Shown here in pieces: positions 1 to 5,820 of a stretch of 6,091 bases of DNA; the stretch's first letter is position 1; each line of letters opens with the position of its first letter. The translations under genes were made by a program, and so were the position numbers. The notes beneath the pieces were generated by a model that saw only the letters and a list, made by a program, of their open reading frames with translations, made no database searches and was not told where the DNA came from. Source of the DNA: VAZQ01 sp046733355 (GTDB lineage Bacteria > Pseudomonadota > Alphaproteobacteria > Rhizobiales > Xanthobacteraceae); assembly GCA_046733355.1 (NCBI GenBank), contig JBKPOZ010000210.1, forward strand, positions 1 to 6,091, in the 5' to 3' direction.

Positions 1-1
1 C

Positions 2-432
2 ATCGGTACCGGTAAGGAGCTCTTTGCAACTGCCAGCTCGGTCATGCAAGGAGTTAAGACGTTTCCTAACAATGCCCTGCTTAAACAATTGGTGCCGGAC
101 ACGGCTGGAAATCGGCAGCAAGCGATGGATCAGCTCAAAAATTCCGTGACTGGGGACTGGCCCATCTTAAGCAGAAGGGCGTCGACAGCGCGGAGAAGGT
201 TGGCGCTCTGGTGATTGAGGACTGCAAGGCCGTTTCGGCTCTGCTCGCAGCGAAGGCGACGCCGCAGGAAGCAAAGGAATATCGCCAATGGGCCTTCTCG
301 GTGGCCGAGAATGTCGCGAACGCCGCGAGCGAGGGTGGGTTCCTGGGCTTTGGTGGTGAAAGGGTCAGCGATCCCGAGAAGCAGCTGATTGCCAAAATCC
401 GAGGTGCTCTCGGCGACGCGGCTGCGACCTGA
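2..432 (+). pseudogene. 3' part of an unrecognised small-protein gene, frameshifted near 172
   Basis: I do not recognise this family. The gene enters from the left edge and reads openly in one frame from position 2 (IGTGKELFATASSVMQGVK...) through NSVTGDWPILS, ending at 172. The following protein-like sequence, QKGVDSAEKVGALVIEDCK, continues in the next frame from 172 to the TGA at 430-432. Without the shift the first frame runs into basic, low-quality sequence and stops at TGA 211-213. Adding one base at GCAG (170-174), for example restoring GCCAG, joins the halves into a smooth, soluble, alpha-helical protein of about 143 visible residues. It ends in a glycine-rich patch, EGGFLGFGGERVS, and a charged helix. 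No signal peptide or membrane segment is visible. A GTG at 211 could in principle start a 73-residue protein, but it has no ribosome binding site and lies inside the continuous homology-like stretch. It is either a true frameshift mutation or a single-base sequencing error. Confidence 0.6.
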
Positions 433-436
433 CAGC

Positions 437-458
437 GGCCGGTTGCTGTTGGCCTTTT
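437..458 (+). terminator. weak candidate rho-independent terminator
   Basis: GGCCGG (437-442) can pair with TTGGCC (449-454), giving four GC pairs and two G-T wobbles around the loop TTGCTG. TTTT (455-458) follows. It begins four bases after the stop of the upstream broken gene, which is where a terminator would be expected. The stem is short and the T run is only four bases, so termination is not certain. Confidence 0.4.
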
Positions 459-459
459 A

Positions 460-484
460 GCCGAGCACTCAGAAAATTCTCGGC
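460..484 (+). repeat. inverted repeat GCCGAG/CTCGGC
   Basis: GCCGAG (460-465) and CTCGGC (479-484) form a perfect six-pair stem with a 13-base AT-rich loop, followed by GTTTA. It lies between the candidate terminator and the start of the DUF308-phosphoesterase gene at 500. It could be a second termination element or an RNA structure in the leader of the downstream gene. The short stem and long loop make it a weak call. Confidence 0.3.
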
Positions 485-499
485 GTTTAGCTGAATCGG

Positions 500-2926
500 A
501 TGGAACTACCTGTTTCTGCAAGCGGCGGCAAGCCTGCGATGCGTTCAACAAGGGTCTCCGGAACCCTTGCCAGACGGATCGCGGGCGCCTTCTTGATCGT
601 GCTTGGAGTCCTGGGGCTGGCTGCACCCCTGGCGACGGGTCGCTGGTCGCTGGCGTTTCTCGGAGTCGCCCTCCTCGCGCTTGGAATGGTCGAGGCCTAT
701 GCCGCCTTCACCTCACCAAAACGCGCGCAGGTGAGCGCTTATCTGCCGAGCGTGCTCGCCGTCCTGGCCGGAAATGTCCTGCTGCTCAGCGCATCTCTCG
801 TGCTCAGCGGCCTGCTGATTTCGCTCATCGTCATTCTCGTCATCGACGGTGCCGGCAAGATCCTGACCGGGCTGCGCACCGCGCAGACGCCACGTCTGCC
901 GTCGCTGATCAACGGCCTGCTCGATTTCGCAGGTGCAGCGCTGCTCTGGTATCTCAATCGCAAGATCGGCACCGGACAGGCGATTGGCATTATCATCGGC
1001 GGCCTGATCGCTGCTGCGGGATGGCGGTTGTTCATGGCACCTGCCGAGGAAGACGCCCGCGACGAAATCGCCGCTGAGCCGAACGCTCATCCAGATGCCG
1101 GTCTCAAGCTTACTCCCCATGCAGCTTTCGGACGCCTTCGATCTGAGATACTCGACACCACTCGCTCAGTGCGCGCCACCGATCTCATGTGGATGTCGAC
1201 ACTCGTGATCGTATTCCTGGCGATCCACCTCGGCCGGATGCCGAGGTCGGACAGTCTGCTTGGCATGAGTTCGCCTTTTGCGGCGACCGCAGGAGATCTC
1301 CTGATGGCGCTGACACTGGCACTCGCGGTCGTACTTCCCGCACGTTTGTTGTGGCGACGCGCGACCAGACCACTCGAGCGGCTGGCTTGGTCACTTCATC
1401 TCGGCGAGCAAGCCGGAGCAACTCGAATGAATCGCGCCGCGGCTTGGCTGATAGGCCATTGGCTGACGACCCGGTTCAGCTTCAGCATGCGTCTGCGCGA
1501 AGGACGGGCGACGCTCGCGACAACCCTCCTGCTTCTGCTGCGGCTCGGTTTGCCACTGACTGCCTTTGTGGTCGCGTTCAATCCGATTTGGGGCTTTACC
1601 TGGTACCTCAATACCGAAAGCTGGGTAACCGGCATCTATCAGAAGCTGACCGAGCTCAGGGTTGATCCGTGGCGCGTCGGCATGATAGACGCGGTTACCC
1701 GCACCTACGGTGGCGGCGACGAGTTGTTTCAGATACAGCCGCCCGGCGTGACAGGGACTGGAGACTTCAGCTTCCTCGTCATCGGCGATCCAGGGGAGGG
1801 GGACGCCTCGCAGCTTGCTTTGGTGTCAAGGTATCTCGAGCTCGGACACAGCGAAAGCGTGAAGTTCCTGGTCGTTGCCTCCGATGTGATCTATCCCGCC
1901 GGTGCGATTGAGGATTACGAGTCTAACTTCTATCTTGCATTCCAGGGGTTCGCCAAGCCGATCTACGCGATCCCGGGAAATCACGACTGGTTCGACGCAT
2001 TGGAGGCATTTAACGCGAACTTCCTCGAGCCTAAGGCGGCCCGCGCCGCAATCGAAGGCCGCGTTGCTGCTGATCTCGGGCTCACCGGTACCAACGTCGA
2101 CCGCATCGATAGACTGCTGGCGCAGACGGCCCGCCTTCGGGATCTCTACCAGCTTGGTGTCGGCACGCAGCGCGCACCGTTCTTCGAATTGCAGACCAGC
2201 GATTTTGCACTGTTGGCGATCGACACTGGAATACTACGCACTCTCGATGCGCGACAATGGGCCTGGCTCGAGCGAGCCCTTGACCGAAGTCGTGGCAAGT
2301 TCATCATGGCAATTGTGGGCCATCCGCGCATTGCCGGCGGGCATGATATTCCGCCGATCGCGGAAGGCCATGACGTAGCTGATACTGCCGGTAAATTTGC
2401 AGCGCTGTACCGGCTGCTGGCGCGCCACAATGTCAAGATCGCCATGGCCGGCGATACGCACGATTTCGAGTATTATCGGGAGAGGTTGCAGGACGGCCGA
2501 GTCATGCATCACTTCGTCAATGGCGGTGGCGGAGCATATCTCAGCATTGGCACGGCTCTGGACTTCCCGAAGCAGCCGGCGACCTCCGACTGGGCATTCT
2601 ATCCCTCGACCGACCGGGTTCGCGCCAAACTCGATGACGAGACACCTCTCTGGAAGGAGCCATTCTGGTATTGGATCAAATGGTTCAAGGCTTGGCCGTT
2701 CAGCATCGAAGCTCTGTCCGGCATGTTCGATTTCAACCGCGCGCCATTCTTTTTAAGCTTTTTGGAGGTGCGGGTGGAACGGTCAAAAAAACAGGTTGTC
2801 CTTGTGCTGAACGGTGTCCATGGTCCGCTGCGTTGGGCCGATCTACAGACCGGAGGGGTCGTATTTCCACCAGGGGCCATGCCAGACCGTCCTGTGGAGT
2901 TCATCATCAAGATGGATGGCGAGTAA
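500..2926 (+). CDS. DUF308 (HdeD-like) membrane protein fused to a calcineurin-like metallophosphoesterase
   Basis: An 808-residue fusion. Residues about 25-180 form an HdeD-like DUF308 block with about six hydrophobic helices, beginning RRIAGAFLIVLGVLGLAAP. A linker follows, then further membrane segments at about 230-247, 262-285 and 340-365. Residues about 420-690 carry the phosphoesterase motifs in order: GDPG (D430), SDVIY (D462, Y465), GNHD (N494, H495), GH (H608) and GDTH (D652, H654). The GDxG first motif resembles purple acid phosphatases and binds two metals in that family. The last 100 residues look beta-rich and are of unknown role. The expected activity is hydrolysis of a phosphate ester or anhydride, with the catalytic domain tethered to the membrane; substrate and side of the membrane are unknown. 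HdeD is linked to acid resistance in enteric bacteria, but nothing here proves that role. The ATG at 500 has no clear ribosome binding site; the ATG at 539 (residue 14) also keeps all domains and may be the real start. Confidence 0.88.
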   Translation: MELPVSASGGKPAMRSTRVSGTLARRIAGAFLIVLGVLGLAAPLATGRWSLAFLGVALLALGMVEAYAAFTSPKRAQVSAYLPSVLAVLAGNVLLLSASLVLSGLLISLIVILVIDGAGKILTGLRTAQTPRLPSLINGLLDFAGAALLWYLNRKIGTGQAIGIIIGGLIAAAGWRLFMAPAEEDARDEIAAEPNAHPDAGLKLTPHAAFGRLRSEILDTTRSVRATDLMWMSTLVIVFLAIHLGRMPRSDSLLGMSSPFAATAGDLLMALTLALAVVLPARLLWRRATRPLERLAWSLHLGEQAGATRMNRAAAWLIGHWLTTRFSFSMRLREGRATLATTLLLLLRLGLPLTAFVVAFNPIWGFTWYLNTESWVTGIYQKLTELRVDPWRVGMIDAVTRTYGGGDELFQIQPPGVTGTGDFSFLVIGDPGEGDASQLALVSRYLELGHSESVKFLVVASDVIYPAGAIEDYESNFYLAFQGFAKPIYAIPGNHDWFDALEAFNANFLEPKAARAAIEGRVAADLGLTGTNVDRIDRLLAQTARLRDLYQLGVGTQRAPFFELQTSDFALLAIDTGILRTLDARQWAWLERALDRSRGKFIMAIVGHPRIAGGHDIPPIAEGHDVADTAGKFAALYRLLARHNVKIAMAGDTHDFEYYRERLQDGRVMHHFVNGGGGAYLSIGTALDFPKQPATSDWAFYPSTDRVRAKLDDETPLWKEPFWYWIKWFKAWPFSIEALSGMFDFNRAPFFLSFLEVRVERSKKQVVLVLNGVHGPLRWADLQTGGVVFPPGAMPDRPVEFIIKMDGE

Positions 2927-3406
2927 TGGTTGAGAGCGTAATGTCGCCAGAAAACGTAGGGATTCCTCTCCATGCTCTCTATTTGGCAAGAGCCAAACTG
3001 CTCGGCGATTTCGTTATGGGCTCGTGATCTTCGATATACTTACTGTCGCAATTTTCCTGCTCAGTCACTAATTCCACAGCAATGGTGGTTTATCCCGGTC
3101 GACTTTGCCCTCGCCTTGGCGTTCTTGCTGGACTTCGCAGTGCGCCTCTATGCGGATCGTCATCTGCGCACTCAGCTCCTCAATTTCGCGGTCCTGAGCG
3201 ATCTTGTGGTGATTGTGAGCCATTGCTTCCGGCGTTTATCGACAATCGCATTCCTACGCGTGCTGCGAACAGTGAGGTTGTTGCGCTCAGATCGAGTGCG
3301 GTCATTAAAATTGATTCTTGCCTTTTTGACCTGGATCAATGCTGCACCCGCCTTGCAATGCATTCACTACTGTGTCTCGCCTCGACTGTTTCCATATCGA
3401 TCATAG
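2926..3406 (+). pseudogene. decayed voltage-sensor ion channel (ion transporter family)
   Basis: The gene probably began at ATG 2926, overlapping the last base of the preceding stop (TAATG), or at ATG 2941. The first frame gives SPENVGIPLHALYLARAKLL and then stops at 3025. A one-base gap near 3016 opens the next frame, GLVIFDILTVAIFLLSH (S1-like, 3018-3068), which stops at 3069. A second one-base gap opens the third frame, WWFIPVDFALALAFLLDF (S2-like) and LLNFAVLSDLVVIVS (S3-like). Between about 3217 and 3246 the best reading is again one frame over (EPLLPAFIDN). It then returns for AFLRVLRTVRLLR (3248-3286), a typical S4 with arginine at every third position. After S4 the sequence loses resemblance, and no TxGYGD or TTxGFGD selectivity filter is seen in any frame. 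The space to the next gene is too short for a normal pore and S6. A functional channel is very unlikely. It was probably once translationally coupled to the phosphoesterase gene. Confidence 0.75.
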
Positions 3407-3449
3407 TTGGTTTGCGGCGAGACGGCCGGCAACCGCCCCGTTTTTGGGC

Positions 3450-3455
3450 AGGAAG
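3450..3455 (+). promoter_or_regulatory. ribosome binding site that fixes the LURP-one start
   Basis: AGGAAG lies eight bases before ATG 3464. The longer reading from ATG 3407 has no comparable site and would add 19 residues that fall in the decayed channel remnant and do not look like the family's N-terminus. Confidence 0.6.
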
Positions 3456-3463
3456 AGCGCAGA

Positions 3464-3952
3464 ATGGCTACCTACCGGGTGCGTCAGAAGCTCGTCGCCA
3501 TCGGCGATGACTTTTGGATCGAAAACGACCACGGGGAGCCGGTCTATAAGGTCGACGGTAAGGCGCTGCGGCTGCGGAAGACTCTGATCTTCGAAGACGT
3601 CGACGGGAACGAGCTATGCACGATCCAGGAGCGCATGTTGCGGATCAAGGACAGCATGGAGATTGAAGACTCTGGCGGCCGACGGCTGGCCATGGTCAAG
3701 AAGGCACTCATAGCGCCCTTGCGCGATCGCTGGTCGGTCAGTGTGGCCGACGGCCCCGATCTGGACGTGCAGGGCAATCTGCTCGACTACGAATATACTG
3801 TTGGCGCGGGCCGGAATAAGATCGCGGAGGTTTCAAAGAGGTGGTTCCGCCTGGCGGACACGTACGGCGTACAGATCGAGTCTGGGCAAAACGACGTGCT
3901 GATCCTGGCGGTGACGGTGGCACTTGACTCGATGGCCCACCCCGCAAAGTGA
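3464..3952 (+). CDS. LURP-one-related (LOR/YxjI, Tubby-like fold) protein
   Basis: The protein has 162 residues, close to the usual length of bacterial YxjI-type members. The family signature is clear: FWIENDHGEPVYKVDGKAL (residues 17-35), then TLIFEDVDGNEL (40-51), GNLLDYEYTV (104-113), a VSKRWF strand (123-128) and YGVQI (134-138). The hydrophobic C-terminal segment DVLILAVTVALD (144-155) fits the helix that threads the beta-barrel in Tubby-like folds. The family is known by structure, with plant members linked to defence; the bacterial function is not established, and membrane-lipid binding is only an analogy to Tubby. No signal peptide is seen, so it should be cytosolic. The ATG at 3464 is chosen for its ribosome binding site and because MATYRVRQKL is the natural start of the fold. 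The reading frame is intact, unlike the gene just upstream. Confidence 0.88.
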   Translation: MATYRVRQKLVAIGDDFWIENDHGEPVYKVDGKALRLRKTLIFEDVDGNELCTIQERMLRIKDSMEIEDSGGRRLAMVKKALIAPLRDRWSVSVADGPDLDVQGNLLDYEYTVGAGRNKIAEVSKRWFRLADTYGVQIESGQNDVLILAVTVALDSMAHPAK

Positions 3953-4131
3953 GCCGCAGGGGCTGGACCTTTTCACGCTCGGCCTTGGTTGGACTGCTGA
4001 TTGAGAAACCTGGTATGGCCTCCATTCGCGATAAAAACCTAGCTTTTGGAACACTGCCGGACATCGAGGTGGCAGCAGCCTCAGCATCACCGAGCGGAGT
4101 GTTCGGCACCAGCAACGAGCACATGCCGTGA
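3949..4131 (+). CDS. doubtful 60-residue ORF with GTGA overlaps to both neighbours
   Basis: I do not recognise this protein. The ORF would start at GTG 3949, sharing GTGA with the stop of the LURP-one gene, and stop at TGA 4129-4131, sharing GTGA with the GTG start of the CoaB-like gene. Such four-base overlaps are typical of coupled genes. Against it: there is no ribosome binding site, and third-position GC is only about 63 % by hand count, with AAA, CTA, GCA and TCA codons. The product (SRRGWTFSRSALVGLLIEK..., ending STSNEHMP-like as TSNEHMP) has no visible domain. If it is not coding, 3953-4127 is a 175-base spacer in which I see no convincing promoter or terminator. Confidence 0.22.
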   Translation: MSRRGWTFSRSALVGLLIEKPGMASIRDKNLAFGTLPDIEVAAASASPSGVFGTSNEHMP

Positions 4132-4784
4132 CGGCGCCCCGATTTGCCGGTCGCAAGGTGGTCATCACCGCTGGCCCAACTCACGAACCAATCGATGCCG
4201 ACCACTTCATCTCAACGCACGACACCGGTCAGTTGGGCTATAAGCTTGCGGAAGCCGCAATTCGCTCAGGCGCGCAGACCGTCTTGGTATCGGGTCCGCT
4301 CAATCTTCCTCTGCCCCCAGGGGTTCAGGTGATGCCGGTCAACACTGCGCTCGAGATGCTCAGAACCTGCGAGCGTGAACTCCCTTGCGACATTGCCATC
4401 TTAGCAGCCACGGTAGTCAAGTGGCGCTTGGCCGATGAAGGAGCAGCCGGCTTGGAGCTTTCTTTGGTTGAGAATCCCGACATTGCCAAGAGCATCGGAA
4501 CGCACCGCGACGCTCGGCCAATGATCGTCGTCGGCTTCTCGACCGAGCGAGCGAACCCCGTCGAGAATGGCCGCAGGACGTTACGAGAAACGGGATGCGA
4601 TCTCATGCTTATCGAGGATGCGAGCCCCGAGGCAGAGAGTCTGATCAGCGACCGGGTTACGATCCATCTTGTCAGCAGGGATAAAGTCGAAACGTGGTCC
4701 CGCCTGGGCAGGAAGGAAATCGCTCGGCGGTTGACGGAAGTGCTGGCAACGAGGCTTGCTGCACCCTTGCATGAAGGAGATTGA
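4128..4784 (+). CDS. stand-alone CoaB-like (phosphopantothenoylcysteine synthetase domain) protein, probably not a normal synthetase
   Basis: The 218 residues match the C-terminal CoaB half of the bifunctional CoaBC (Dfp) protein. Visible landmarks are the nucleotide-binding VVITAGPTHEPID (residues 11-23), GYKLAEAAIRSGA (37-49), VLVSGPLNLPLPPGV (52-66), DIAILAA (88-94), LSLVENPDI (111-119), VGFSTE (135-140) and a late VTIHLVSRD. In CoaBC this domain joins cysteine to phosphopantothenate using CTP in coenzyme A synthesis. Several hallmark positions differ here: the RxISNxSSG segment reads HFISTHDTG (26-34), ADYRP reads VKWRL, and the KIKK lysine motif before the LVENPD segment is missing. The flavin-binding CoaC half is absent. 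It is therefore probably a divergent paralogue that keeps the Rossmann-like nucleotide-binding fold, rather than the cell's pantothenate enzyme. The GTG start at 4128 is the first in-frame start after an in-frame stop at 4032 and has only a weak ribosome binding site. The stop is two bases before the zinc peptidase start. Confidence 0.8.
   Translation: MTAPRFAGRKVVITAGPTHEPIDADHFISTHDTGQLGYKLAEAAIRSGAQTVLVSGPLNLPLPPGVQVMPVNTALEMLRTCERELPCDIAILAATVVKWRLADEGAAGLELSLVENPDIAKSIGTHRDARPMIVVGFSTERANPVENGRRTLRETGCDLMLIEDASPEAESLISDRVTIHLVSRDKVETWSRLGRKEIARRLTEVLATRLAAPLHEGD
4774..4780 (+). promoter_or_regulatory. strong ribosome binding site for the zinc peptidase
   Basis: AAGGAGA lies in the last codons of the CoaB-like gene and is six bases before GTG 4787. 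It has no spacing to the alternative TTG at 4781, so it decides the start in favour of GTG. Confidence 0.75.
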
Positions 4785-4786
4785 GA

Positions 4787-5767
4787 GTGAGGCTCGATCA
4801 GGAAAACCCCAGCGACAGAATTGAGGATCAGCGGGGTGGTGGCTTTGGCCGAGGTGGCTTTGGCTTCCCCGGCGGTGGCGGACGCATCGGGATCCCGATG
4901 GGAGGACGGGGTGGCTTAAGCCTCTCGACGATTCTCGTTCTGGTCGTCATCTATTTCGCTGCCAAATTGCTGTTCGGCATCGATCTTTCCGATATGCTCA
5001 CCCAAGGCGGCGTTCAGGTCCCGAGCGATCGGAGTGGCACCGAATATACGATCCCCGGCGCCAATACGGATGTCACCAACCCGGGCGACACAGGCGGCGG
5101 GGTTGGCTCTAAGCAGGTTAACACCGACGCCGGCAAGGACTTCGTGGCGCGGGTCCTCGGCTCGACCGAACGGGTCTGGGACGAGATCTTCAAAAAAATG
5201 GGCAGGCAGTATCAGAAGCCGAACTTGGTTCTGTTCTCGGATTATGTCCAATCGGCCTGCGGCATGGCCCAGTCAGCCATGGGTCCGTTCTACTGTCCTG
5301 TCGATCACAAGGTTTATATTGATCTGAGTTTCTACCAAGACATGAAGTCGAAACTCGGCGCGCCGGGTGATTTTGCGCAGGCCTATGTGATTGCCCATGA
5401 GGTTGGCCATCATGTTCAGAATCTTTTCGGCATCGCCGAGAAGGTCACGCAGGCGCAAAAGAGGTCGTCGGAAACAGAGGCGAATCAGCTGTCCGTGCGC
5501 ATGGAACTTCAGGCGGACTGCTTTGCCGGCGTCTGGGCCAAGGAAGCGAACGCCACCAAGAAGATCCTGGAGCAGGGGGATATCGAGGAAGGTTTGAATG
5601 CTGCTGCCGCAATTGGTGATGACCGATTGCAGAAGCGCGGGCAGGGTTACGTCGTGCCCGACGCGTTCACGCATGGCAGTTCCGAGCAGCGCGTCCGCTG
5701 GTTCAAGAAGGGCCTCGAGGGTAATGATCTCCGCGCTTGCGACACCTTCAGGGCGGACCAACTCTGA
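4787..5767 (+). CDS. ypfJ: neutral zinc metallopeptidase, YpfJ/KPN_02809 family
   Basis: The protein has 326 residues from GTG 4787. It begins MRLDQENPSDRIEDQRG, the usual family N-terminus, followed by a glycine-rich cytoplasmic stretch (about 16-43) and one membrane helix (about 46-63, STILVLVVIYFAAKLLFG). A soluble, probably periplasmic, catalytic domain follows. The zinc motif is HEVGH (H204, E205, H208; codons from 5396), and the downstream MELQADCFAGVWA segment (E240, D244) probably supplies the third ligand. Four cysteines lie outside the membrane (about 158, 170, 245, 318) and could form disulfides. The length is slightly above that of typical members, mainly through the glycine-rich and spacer regions. 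The family is widespread, but its substrates are poorly known. The tight two-base spacing suggests cotranscription with the CoaB-like gene. The symbol is a family name from E. coli, not a proven orthologue. The family assignment is secure. Confidence 0.92.
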   Translation: MRLDQENPSDRIEDQRGGGFGRGGFGFPGGGGRIGIPMGGRGGLSLSTILVLVVIYFAAKLLFGIDLSDMLTQGGVQVPSDRSGTEYTIPGANTDVTNPGDTGGGVGSKQVNTDAGKDFVARVLGSTERVWDEIFKKMGRQYQKPNLVLFSDYVQSACGMAQSAMGPFYCPVDHKVYIDLSFYQDMKSKLGAPGDFAQAYVIAHEVGHHVQNLFGIAEKVTQAQKRSSETEANQLSVRMELQADCFAGVWAKEANATKKILEQGDIEEGLNAAAAIGDDRLQKRGQGYVVPDAFTHGSSEQRVRWFKKGLEGNDLRACDTFRADQL

Positions 5768-5771
5768 GGCG

Positions 5772-5795
5772 GCAAACGCGGTTTCGTGCAAACGC
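5772..5795 (+). repeat. short direct repeat before the DUF937 gene
   Basis: GCAAACGC occurs at 5772-5779 and again at 5788-5795, a 16-base period, with GTTT between them that can also pair with AAAC. The repeat lies in the 53-base gap between the peptidase and the DUF937 gene. It could be a pair of operator half-sites, but repeats this short arise by chance. Confidence 0.25.
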
Positions 5796-5805
5796 AGTTC
5801 ATGAC

Positions 5806-5811
5806 AGGGAG
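5806..5811 (+). promoter_or_regulatory. ribosome binding site for the DUF937 gene
   Basis: AGGGAG lies nine bases before ATG 5821 and supports that start over the in-frame TTG immediately before it. Confidence 0.55.
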
Positions 5812-5820
5812 AATACGTTG

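Noticed and set aside
1189..1665. 158-residue + strand ORF inside the DUF308-phosphoesterase gene
   Set aside because: It is an arginine-rich shadow of the GC-rich gene in another frame, with no domain-like pattern; the overlapping 808-residue frame has clear motifs.
2671..3027. 118-residue + strand ORF crossing the end of the phosphoesterase gene
   Set aside because: Only its last part (from 2926) is meaningful, as the N-terminus of the broken channel; the earlier part is an out-of-frame shadow.
3407..3463. 19-residue N-terminal extension of the LURP-one protein
   Set aside because: The extension has no ribosome binding site and is not family-like; the ATG at 3464 has AGGAAG at good spacing.
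3952..3973. AGCC/GGCT hairpin with TTTT after the LURP-one gene
   Set aside because: A four-pair stem separated from the T run by several bases is too weak to call a terminator.
4781..4786. TTG start for the zinc peptidase
   Set aside because: AAGGAGA abuts the TTG directly, leaving no spacer, while GTG 4787 has a six-base spacer and gives the usual MRLD start.
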